This document shows, piece by piece, positions 1 to 5,316 of a DNA stretch of 7,067 nt. Positions within the stretch are counted from its first letter, which is position 1; every line of letters begins with the position of its first letter. Below the pieces are notes generated by a model, which did no database searches, was not told the DNA's origin, and was given only the letters and a program-made list of their open reading frames with translations. The stretch comes from Oligosphaeraceae bacterium (lineage in GTDB: Bacteria > Verrucomicrobiota > Lentisphaeria > Oligosphaerales > Oligosphaeraceae). The DNA lies in NCBI GenBank assembly GCA_012515455.1, contig JAAYYJ010000258.1:1-7067 (forward strand), given 5' to 3'. Both the position numbers and the translations under genes were made by a program.

Positions 1-733
1 AAATGATGTTGCCCCGCACCACGCAATGTTCTGCGGGGGCCTGCACCCGGATGCCGCTGGCGGGATAGAACGCGATCTCAAAATTCTCCCATTGGACATA
101 GCTGCCGGTGATAAAAACAGCGTTGTCCCAGAGGCTGACATTTTGCGGAATGGCGTTGTACGGCAGGGGCTTGCCGCCTTGTTGCACGGGCACGATCACA
201 ATGCCGGCCTGTTCCGGCAGGTCAACACTGTTCAGGCAGCGCACATAGAGCTTGCCGGTTGCCAGGTCATGGAAGTACCCGCCCGGCTGCTGCGCGACCA
301 TATCCAAGGTATTGACTTCCAGAGAACGGTTCAGGATGCAGCGCTCCCAGAGCATATTGATGGCGTAGGGGCAATCAGCCTCATAGACATATTCACGTCC
401 GGCAGTCGCAGTCCAGCCCGTCAGCAACAGGCCGCCGTCCAGCAGTGCAGTCTCGCCCGGCTGGGCCCGGAACACAATCGGATTTTCGGCGGTGCCAGAG
501 GTCGTGATCCGCACCTGCTCCTGATAGCGCCCGCCGGACACCAGCACCAGATCACCGGGGCGGACCAGCTGGGCCGCCTTATTAATGCTGCGCAAGGGCT
601 GTTCCGGCAGCAGTCCCGACTGGCGGTCATCCCCGCGCGGGGAGACATATATCGTACGCAGCGGCACAAAATCGGCCGCGCCCAGCGAGAGCCCCAGCCA
701 CAAGGTCCACAACAGCAGAGAGATTTTTTGCAT
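1..733 (-). CDS. Secreted right-handed parallel beta-helix protein, N-terminal part (3' end outside window)
   Basis: The frame is open without a stop from the ATG at 733 down to the window edge: 244 codons, C-terminus missing. Residues 1-19 look like a short Sec signal peptide (one Lys at position 3, then a Leu/Trp-rich core ending LGA), so the protein is probably exported. Residues 28-76 show the hallmark opening of DUF1565-like beta-helix proteins: YVSPRGDD at 29-36, SG at 39-40, a Pro-x-x-Ser-Ile stretch, then PGDLVLVSGGRYQEQV at 59-74. The last residues (a WENFEI segment and, near the edge, VVRGNII) look like successive beta-helix coils. Such proteins are often polysaccharide lyases, glycosidases or surface adhesins. 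The catalytic part is not visible, so substrate and reaction cannot be named. It is transcribed away from the ribosomal operon and is probably functionally unrelated to it. A GGAAGGAA motif at 744-751 supports the start. Confidence 0.82.
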   Translation of the reverse strand, partial: MQKISLLLWTLWLGLSLGAADFVPLRTIYVSPRGDDRQSGLLPEQPLRSINKAAQLVRPGDLVLVSGGRYQEQVRITTSGTAENPIVFRAQPGETALLDGGLLLTGWTATAGREYVYEADCPYAINMLWERCILNRSLEVNTLDMVAQQPGGYFHDLATGKLYVRCLNSVDLPEQAGIVIVPVQQGGKPLPYNAIPQNVSLWDNAVFITGSYVQWENFEIAFYPASGIRVQAPAEHCVVRGNII

Positions 734-743
734 CAGGTGATTG

Positions 744-751
744 TTCCTTCC
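744..751 (-). promoter_or_regulatory. Ribosome binding site of the beta-helix gene
   Basis: Read on the - strand this is GGAAGGAA. The AAGGA core lies about 11 bases before the ATG at 733, slightly longer than ideal. It supports 733 as the start; no other good start is seen near the signal peptide. Confidence 0.5.
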
Positions 752-764
752 AATTTGAGATTGC

Positions 765-780
765 CAAATGAAGCCATTTG
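765..780. other. Small perfect inverted repeat in the beta-helix gene leader
   Basis: CAAATG (765-770) and CATTTG (775-780) are perfect inverted copies around a 4-base centre. The dyad lies about 32 bases before the start codon of the - strand gene, inside its predicted 5' leader. It could be an operator or a small RNA hairpin. At 6 bp it may also be chance. Confidence 0.3.
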
Positions 781-792
781 CGGCGAAGAGCC

Positions 793-825
793 AATAAGAA
801 GTGCCAATAAGATGTAAGAATAAGA
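793..825. repeat. Three direct heptamer repeats at 13-base spacing
   Basis: The heptamer AATAAGA occurs at 793-799, 806-812 and 819-825, starting exactly every 13 bases. The first two copies share the longer GCCAATAAGA (790-799 and 803-812). On the - strand the motif reads TCTTATT. The array overlaps the predicted -10 element and the first transcribed bases of the beta-helix gene, so it could be a regulator binding array or a leader-RNA repeat. No regulator can be named. Confidence 0.5.
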
Positions 826-850
826 TAATGTCGACATAGATTTTTGCCAA
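822..850 (-). promoter_or_regulatory. Predicted sigma70-type promoter for the beta-helix gene
   Basis: On the - strand a TTGGCA -35 box (850-845, 5 of 6 matches to TTGACA) is followed after 17 bases by TATCTT (827-822, 4 of 6 matches to TATAAT). The inferred transcription start is near 815, which gives a leader of about 80 bases holding two of the heptamer repeats and the 765-780 dyad. Prediction by consensus only. Confidence 0.4.
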
Positions 851-900
851 ACCCACGCCTGGATATTTTGTTTTTTCGACGTGCAACAGGGCCATTGGCG

Positions 901-1140
901 GACCGCATCCCCGATGTGGGGGGGGAAATGCCCCCCGCAGAAGTCGGCCTGCCCCGGCGGCCGCTGGCACCAGCTATGAGCGCCAGCCCCACGCAGCACT
1001 TTTCCCGTCCGGCATACCGCCTCCTGCGCAAGTCAGTATAGGCACAATGTCAGTTTTGCCGCCGGGCAATGACGGCCTGGTAAGCGGTACCCAATCAGGC
1101 CGGGAAAACAGGCCCGCACCACTGCAAATGACCGGTGCGA
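901..1140. other. GC-rich stretch with a dense cluster of inverted repeats, no gene recognised
   Basis: This is the middle of the 528-base divergent intergenic region (734-1261). I see no convincing gene here: the short open frames lack ribosome binding sites and do not resemble known proteins. It holds at least five possible stem-loops. They are G6/C6 at 920-925 and 931-936 (within a run of eight G, 918-925), GCTGGC/GCCAGC at 963-968 and 982-987, TTGCC/GGCAA at 1056-1060 and 1065-1069, CGGCCTG/CAGGCCG at 1073-1079 and 1096-1102, and CGCACC/GGTGCG at 1115-1120 and 1134-1139. A further 8-base inverted pair, TTTTCCCG (1000-1007) and CGGGAAAA (1101-1108), could bracket the middle ones. No T-run follows any of them, so they are not ordinary terminators. 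A structured RNA or regulatory DNA is possible. I do not recognise tRNA, 6S, SRP, tmRNA or RNase P features. Confidence 0.35.
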
Positions 1141-1174
1141 TCAGACAAAAAAACGCAATTTGCCAGACTTCGAT

Positions 1175-1203
1175 TTGTAAATATTCAGTTTCAAGATTAT
1201 ATT
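1175..1203 (+). promoter_or_regulatory. Predicted sigma70-type promoter of the ribosomal-protein operon
   Basis: TTGTAA at 1175-1180 (4 of 6 matches to the -35 consensus) is followed after a 17-base spacer by TATATT at 1198-1203 (5 of 6 matches to the -10 consensus). Transcription would start near 1210, leaving a leader of about 50 bases before rpsL. The surrounding 1141-1245 stretch is AT-rich, in contrast with the GC-rich block just upstream. A small dyad, ATTAG (1201-1205) and CTAAT (1211-1215), overlaps the -10 and start region. An additional weaker pair, TTGCCA (1160-1165) with TATTCA (1182-1187), is less convincing. Confidence 0.5.
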
Positions 1204-1261
1204 AGGAGTTCTAATTTTTTATTTACCACCATCGCATAGAAAAAAACCAGGAAAGAGTCTG

Positions 1262-1660
1262 ATGCCGACGATCAATCAATTGATTAGAATGGGCCGTAGT
1301 GTTAAACCCAACAAGAACCGTGTGCGTGCTCTTGCTCAGTGTCCGCAGCGCCGTGGTGTCTGCCTGCAAGTAACCACCCGTACTCCCAAAAAGCCGAATT
1401 CAGCGTTGCGCAAAGTCGCCCGCGTGCGCCTGACCAATGGTCAGGAAATTACCGCTTACATCGGTGGTGAGGGCCACAACTTGCAGGAACACAGCGTGGT
1501 TCTGGTGCGCGGCGGCAGAGTCCGTGACCTGCCCAGCGTGCGTTATCACGTGGTCCGGGGCACTCTTGATACTCTTGGCGTGGACAAGCGCCGCCGCGGT
1601 CGTTCGAAATACGGCACCAAGCGTCCGAAGCCGGGTCAGCCGGTCAAGGGCAAAAAATAA
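1262..1660 (+). CDS. rpsL: 30S ribosomal protein S12
   Basis: 132 aa, full family length. S12 sits at the decoding centre of the small subunit and helps monitor codon-anticodon pairing. It is recognised by CPQRRGVC (27-34), TPKKPNSALRK (41-51), IGGEGHNLQEHSVVLVRGG (67-85) and a basic tail. Lys43, a classical streptomycin-resistance site, is conserved. Asp89, the residue methylthiolated by RimO in other bacteria, is present. Residue 88 is Arg (codon 1523-1525) where nearly all S12 proteins have Lys, and residue 92 is Ser (1535-1537) where Gly is usual. The start is set by AGGAAAGAG at 1249-1257, with 9 bases from AGGA to the ATG. This is the first gene of the cluster, 67 bases before rpsG, with its own predicted promoter. 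Confidence 0.98.
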   Translation: MPTINQLIRMGRSVKPNKNRVRALAQCPQRRGVCLQVTTRTPKKPNSALRKVARVRLTNGQEITAYIGGEGHNLQEHSVVLVRGGRVRDLPSVRYHVVRGTLDTLGVDKRRRGRSKYGTKRPKPGQPVKGKK

Positions 1661-1666
1661 CCTGCA

Positions 1667-1677
1667 GCACGTTGTGC
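1667..1677 (+). other. Short hairpin in the rpsL-rpsG gap
   Basis: GCAC (1667-1670) pairs with GTGC (1674-1677) around a 3-base loop in the 67-base gap. In Escherichia coli, S7 represses the str operon by binding the rpsL-rpsG intercistronic RNA. Whether this sequence is an S7 target cannot be judged from so short a stem. Confidence 0.2.
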
Positions 1678-1727
1678 CGCCAGACCAGACAGGAAAATTT
1701 AAGTCAAGCTAGACTAGGAAAAGAATA

Positions 1728-2201
1728 ATGAGAAGACGTAGCGCAGAAAAACGTCCGTTGATTCCAGATGTCCGTTACAACAGCGAACTGGTAGCCCGGC
1801 TGATCAATACCGTGATGGAACGCGGCAAGAAGTCTGTGGCGCAAGGCATTGTCTATGGCGCCTTCGACCAGCTGAAGGAAAAAGCCAAAGACGTGGAGGC
1901 CATGGAGCTCTTCGAACAGGCCCTGGAGAATGTCAAACCGCGTCTGGAAGTCAAGAGCCGCCGCGTCGGCGGTGCGACTTACCAGGTGCCCCTGGAAGTC
2001 CCGGAAGCCCGCCAGTTGGCTGTGGCGATGCGCTGGATCACCACTTACGCCCGCAATCGCAAAGGCACCTGCATGAGCGTGGCCCTGGCCAATGAGCTGT
2101 TCGATGCTTTCAACAACACCGGCAACGCGGTCAAGAAGAAAGACGACACTCACAAGATGGCCAACGCCAACAAGGCTTTCGCGCATTATCGCTGGGGATG
2201 A
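1728..2201 (+). CDS. rpsG: 30S ribosomal protein S7
   Basis: 157 aa, the usual length of the short form of S7. It nucleates assembly of the 3' domain of 16S rRNA and lies in the 30S head, near the E site and the mRNA exit. The N-terminal basic arm is MRRRSAEKR. Family-typical segments are KSRRVGGATYQVPLEV (about 76-91), AMRWI near residue 100, and the C-terminal ANKAFAHYRW. The start is supported by AGGAAAAG at 1716-1723, 8 bases from AGGA to the ATG. The same 11-base string ACTAGGAAAAG precedes rplB (6314-6324). S7 is the str-operon autorepressor in E. coli; regulation here is inferred only by analogy. A 62-base gap separates it from fusA. Confidence 0.98.
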   Translation: MRRRSAEKRPLIPDVRYNSELVARLINTVMERGKKSVAQGIVYGAFDQLKEKAKDVEAMELFEQALENVKPRLEVKSRRVGGATYQVPLEVPEARQLAVAMRWITTYARNRKGTCMSVALANELFDAFNNTGNAVKKKDDTHKMANANKAFAHYRWG

Positions 2202-2263
2202 TTGCCGTTTCGGTCTGATGGTGTTGCAGAGCTGCCAACGGGAGCATCGGGAAGAATGAACAA

Positions 2264-4315
2264 ATGGCCGCTGAATCCCCATCGCAGATCCGCAACCTCG
2301 GCATCATTGCACATATTGATGCCGGCAAGACAACGCTGACCGAACGCATTCTTCTGGCCACCGGGTGCCTGCGCGTGGCGGGAGAGGTCCATGAAGGGAC
2401 CACTGTCAGCGATTACCTGCAGCAGGAACGCGAGCGGGGCATCAGCGTGGTCAGCGCCGCAGTCAGCTGCCGCTGGCGGAATTGTCAGATCAACATTGTT
2501 GATACTCCCGGGCACATCGATTTCACCGCCGAAGTCGAACGCTCTCTGCGGGTGATGGATGGTGTGGTGGCAGTGTTCTGTGCCGTGCACGGGGTGCAGG
2601 CGCAATCGGAAACCGTGTGGCGGCGGGCGAGGAGATACTCCTTGCCCGCTCTGGCTTTTATCAATAAGATGGACCGCGAGGGGGCAAATTTTGCCGGCGC
2701 GGTAAAACAAATTCATCTGCGTTTTGGCATCCCGGCGGTGCCGGTTCAGTTGCCAGTAAGCAAAAATGGCAAGTTCGCTGGCGCTCTTGATTTGCTGACC
2801 GGCACAGTTGCTTTTGCGCTGGATGAGGGCGCGTTGCAGGACTGGGAACAGGACCTGGACATCAGCTTGGCTTTCTCCGAAGCAGAGTCGTTCCTGCTGG
2901 AAAGCCTGGCTGAGGCCGATGACGAAATTCTGCGCTGCTACTTTAATAACGACAAGCCCAGTCCGGACTTGTACCGTGAAGCTCTGCAGAGAGCAACTGG
3001 CAAGGGGCTCTTGATTCCGGTGTTCTGCGGCACCGCCCTGCAGAACTGCGGCACCAATGCTCTACTAGACGGGATTTGCAGCTACCTGCCTCCGCCGGAT
3101 GGGGGCGGACAGCTGCGGGCCGGTAACACTTCCGCGGGCTTCCAGGCACTCCTGCGCCAGAATCCCGCTGCGCCGGCCTGCCTCCTGGTCTGCCGCATCT
3201 GCCATCAGGCTTGGACCGGTGATTTTGTCATGGTTCGCCTTTACAGTGGCACAGTCCGGGCCGGACAGTCCTTGGGCAACAGCCGGAACGGCCGGGAACT
3301 CCTGGTCCGGCGAGTCCTGCGCCTGCAAGCCGGAGAATGCTGTGAGATTGATTCAGCCGGCGCTGGCGATATCGTGGGACTGGATGTCCCGGTCGGCGAT
3401 TGCCGAATCGGTGATACGCTCTGCCAGAACGGCCTGAGCGTGACCTTGGACAGCATGCTCTTCCCGGAACCGGTGGTGAGCATGACCTTCGAGGGCAGCC
3501 AGGCAGAAGACCGGGAGGCTTTGCCCGCCGCTCTGGAAAAAATGTGCGCGGAGGACCCCAGTCTGCGCTTTCAGCAGGATGAAATTCTCGGTCAATGCAT
3601 GGTGGCAGGCATGGGTGAGCTGCATTTGGACATCGTGCAAGACCGCTTGCGGGTCGAATACGGTGTGCAGACCCGGACTGGAAAACCGCAAGTCAATTAC
3701 AAACATACCATCCTTTCTCCCGCCCGCCAGCGCCTGGATTTCGTCAAGCAGCTGACCCCGGACATCGCCCGGCGGGCCGGAATTGAAATAGCGCTGGAGC
3801 CGCTGGCACGAGGCAGCGGCATCAGCATCGAAGAGCCCGAAATGGGCCAGGACCTGCCCCAGAATTGCCGTCTGGCAATCCTGCAGGCGGTCAGAGAGGT
3901 CGTCGATACGGGTGTCCCCGGTGGCCACCCGTTGGCGGATATGCGCATCACAGTTGCTGACGTTTCGTATGATGCAAATGAATCGTCAGAACTGGCGTTC
4001 TTAACTGCAGCCAGACAAGCCCTGGTGGAGGCAATCCACCTGGCTGGCCTGGCGGAGCTGGAACCGGTGATGCGGTTGGAGGTGAGTACGCCCCAGGATC
4101 ATGTCGGCAATGTCATTGCGGACCTCACGGCCCGCAATGGCCGCATTACCGAACTTGATTCATTGGCTCTGGGTGCGTCTCGAATTGTGGCTCTGCTGCC
4201 GTTGGTCGAAATGTTTGGCTACGCATCCCAGTTGCGCTCCTTGAGCGCAGGACGGGCTGATTTCGTAGCCGAACCCTTCCAGTACGATTTTTCGCATGCG
4301 GACGCAGAACCCTAA
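2264..4315 (+). CDS. fusA: Elongation factor G, divergent form
   Basis: 683 aa, slightly shorter than typical EF-G (about 690-705). EF-G is the ribosomal GTPase that drives translocation and, with RRF, splits ribosomes. The GTPase domain is complete: AHIDAGKTT (16-24), ERGIS switch I (57-61), DTPGH (80-84) with the catalytic His84, NKMD (134-137) and a GTAL G5-like motif (256-259). Domain II (about 305-385) includes RLYSGTVRAG. Domain III is typical, with AGMGELHLDI. Domain IV is odd: RAGIEI (504-509) replaces the GQYGHV-type motif, GQDLPQ (528-533) replaces the GG-IPKEYIP region, and Asp570 replaces the tip histidine of SYHDVDSSE. Domain V ends in the recognisable EMFGYASQLRSLSAGRA (649-665). 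Switch I has Ser61 where Thr is usual. A GGGAAG motif at 2249-2254 supports the start. It occupies the normal str-operon position with no tuf after it. It is surely an EF-G-family protein, but whether it is the main translocase or a paralogue is uncertain. Confidence 0.93.
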   Translation: MAAESPSQIRNLGIIAHIDAGKTTLTERILLATGCLRVAGEVHEGTTVSDYLQQERERGISVVSAAVSCRWRNCQINIVDTPGHIDFTAEVERSLRVMDGVVAVFCAVHGVQAQSETVWRRARRYSLPALAFINKMDREGANFAGAVKQIHLRFGIPAVPVQLPVSKNGKFAGALDLLTGTVAFALDEGALQDWEQDLDISLAFSEAESFLLESLAEADDEILRCYFNNDKPSPDLYREALQRATGKGLLIPVFCGTALQNCGTNALLDGICSYLPPPDGGGQLRAGNTSAGFQALLRQNPAAPACLLVCRICHQAWTGDFVMVRLYSGTVRAGQSLGNSRNGRELLVRRVLRLQAGECCEIDSAGAGDIVGLDVPVGDCRIGDTLCQNGLSVTLDSMLFPEPVVSMTFEGSQAEDREALPAALEKMCAEDPSLRFQQDEILGQCMVAGMGELHLDIVQDRLRVEYGVQTRTGKPQVNYKHTILSPARQRLDFVKQLTPDIARRAGIEIALEPLARGSGISIEEPEMGQDLPQNCRLAILQAVREVVDTGVPGGHPLADMRITVADVSYDANESSELAFLTAARQALVEAIHLAGLAELEPVMRLEVSTPQDHVGNVIADLTARNGRITELDSLALGASRIVALLPLVEMFGYASQLRSLSAGRADFVAEPFQYDFSHADAEP

Positions 4316-4324
4316 CAGTGACAA

Positions 4325-4329
4325 AGAGG
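4325..4329 (+). promoter_or_regulatory. Ribosome binding site that sets the rpsJ start
   Basis: AGAGG lies 11 bases before the ATG at 4341, between the fusA stop (4313-4315) and rpsJ. The open frame extends upstream to 4296 inside fusA, but this site and the S10 family length favour the ATG at 4341. Confidence 0.6.
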
Positions 4330-4340
4330 CAACACTGACT

Positions 4341-4652
4341 ATGGCGAAGAAACAAACAATCAGAATCAAGCTCCAGGCTTTCGAACATTCGATACTGGAC
4401 CAATCCACCAGCGAGATTGTCAATACGGTCAAACGTACTGGCGCTCTCGTGGCTGGCCCCATCCCGCTGCCGACCCGCATCGAACGCTTCACCGTCAATC
4501 GCTCACCCCACGTTGACAAGAAAAGCATGGAACAGTTCGAAATCCGCACCCACAAACGTGTGCTGGACATCATCAACCCCAGCGGGCGGACAGTCGATGA
4601 GCTGCGCAAGCTCAACCTCCCGGCCGGTGTGGACATCGTCATCAAAATATAA
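4341..4652 (+). CDS. rpsJ: 30S ribosomal protein S10
   Basis: 103 aa from the ATG at 4341, exactly the common S10 length. S10 is a 30S head protein and, as NusE, also binds NusB and NusG in transcription antitermination complexes. Recognised by IRIKLQAFEH (7-16), the VKRTGALVAGPIPLPTRIERFTV region, HVDKKSMEQFEIRTHKR and the C-terminal LPAGVDIVIKI. It starts 25 bases after fusA, so the S10 group is fused to the str group. tuf, often found at this junction, is absent. There is no room for the long L4-binding S10 leader known from E. coli, so that form of autogenous control is unlikely here. Confidence 0.98.
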   Translation: MAKKQTIRIKLQAFEHSILDQSTSEIVNTVKRTGALVAGPIPLPTRIERFTVNRSPHVDKKSMEQFEIRTHKRVLDIINPSGRTVDELRKLNLPAGVDIVIKI

Positions 4653-4664
4653 GGGAGACTAGAG

Positions 4665-5297
4665 ATGAAAAAAGGTCTCATTGGCAAAAAATTGGGCATG
4701 TCCCAAATTTATACTGCAGACGGTGTGCTGGTACCAGTGACCGTGATTGAGCTGGGCCCCTGCCCGGTGATGGCTACCCGTACCCAGGACAAGGACGGCT
4801 ACAGCGCCCTGCAGCTGGGCTTTGGCTCCCGCAAAATCAAGAACGTCAGCCAGGCGGTAATGGGCAATGTGAAACAGGCCGGCCTGGATACCCCGCCGGC
4901 AATCATCCGCGAAATGCGCCTCGACAGCGACCCCGCCCAGAAGGTCGGCGATGTGATCAAGGCAGATACTTTTGCGGAGAATGAATACGTGGATGTGATT
5001 GGCCGTTCCAAGGGCCATGGATTCACCGGTGTCGTGAAGCGTTGGGGCTTCGGCGGCGGTCGGGCCAGTCATGGCGGTGCCTGGACGCGCCGTACCGGCT
5101 CCATCGGTATGTGTGCCTCCCCCGGCAAAGTTTACAAAGGGCGCAAGATGCCTGGTCATTTTGGCGATGTCCGCCGCACGGTGCAGAATCTTCTGGTGGT
5201 CGGGGTTCGTCCCGAGGAGAACCTCATTCTGGTCAAGGGCGCCATCCCCGGTGCGACCGGTGGTGTGGTCATCGTCCGTAATGCGGTAAAGAAGTAA
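4665..5297 (+). CDS. rplC: 50S ribosomal protein L3
   Basis: 210 aa, normal length. L3 is an early assembly protein of the 50S subunit, and its long loop reaches towards the peptidyl-transferase centre. Recognised by the N-terminal GLIGKKLGMSQIY (4-16), SKGHGFTGVVKRWGF (about 115-129), the HGGAWTRRTGSIG segment, PGKVYKGRKMPGHFG, and the C-terminal VKGAIPGATGGVV. Residue 149 is Met, where E. coli has the Gln150 methylated by PrmB; the glutamine is not universal, so this is a lineage difference rather than a defect. The start is fixed by AGGGAG at 4652-4657, 7 bases before the ATG. This site begins on the last base of the rpsJ stop codon. The gap to rpsJ is only 12 bases, consistent with translational coupling. 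Confidence 0.98.
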   Translation: MKKGLIGKKLGMSQIYTADGVLVPVTVIELGPCPVMATRTQDKDGYSALQLGFGSRKIKNVSQAVMGNVKQAGLDTPPAIIREMRLDSDPAQKVGDVIKADTFAENEYVDVIGRSKGHGFTGVVKRWGFGGGRASHGGAWTRRTGSIGMCASPGKVYKGRKMPGHFGDVRRTVQNLLVVGVRPEENLILVKGAIPGATGGVVIVRNAVKK

Positions 5298-5316
5298 GCG
5301 GAGGGAGACTACAATT

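Noticed and set aside
788..812. Possible sigma54 (-24/-12) promoter on the - strand, TGGCAC followed by TTGG
   Set aside because: The spacing between the two elements is one base too long and the -12 box reads TTGG rather than TTGC. Sigma54 promoters tolerate little spacing change.
26..817. 263-codon open frame on the + strand
   Set aside because: It runs codon-for-codon antisense to the beta-helix gene on the - strand, which has a signal peptide and a clear family signature. The + translation resembles nothing, and it is open only because the opposite strand is coding.
627..1031. Open frames on the - strand (627-1031 and 733-999) upstream of and overlapping the beta-helix start
   Set aside because: No ribosome binding site and low-complexity Arg/Gly-rich translations. 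Their 3' ends overlap the start of the recognised beta-helix gene in other frames.
844..1041. 65-codon + strand frame in the intergenic region
   Set aside because: It begins with TTG without a ribosome binding site, passes through the G8/C6 hairpin and has no recognisable protein features.
1201..1224. Possible intrinsic terminator: ATTAG/CTAAT dyad followed by a T-run
   Set aside because: The stem is five mostly A-T pairs and too weak, and it coincides with a good -10 box just upstream of rpsL. A promoter region explains it better.
734..1261. tRNA, 6S RNA, SRP RNA or tmRNA in the long intergenic region
   Set aside because: No T-loop consensus, SRP tetraloop motif or other signature of these RNAs was found on either strand.
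3353..3928. 191-codon - strand frame inside fusA
   Set aside because: It is antisense to a full-length EF-G gene with clear domains; no promoter or ribosome binding site is seen.
4296..4340. N-terminal extension of rpsJ into fusA
   Set aside because: The start at 4341 gives exactly the 103-residue S10 length and has an AGAGG site upstream.
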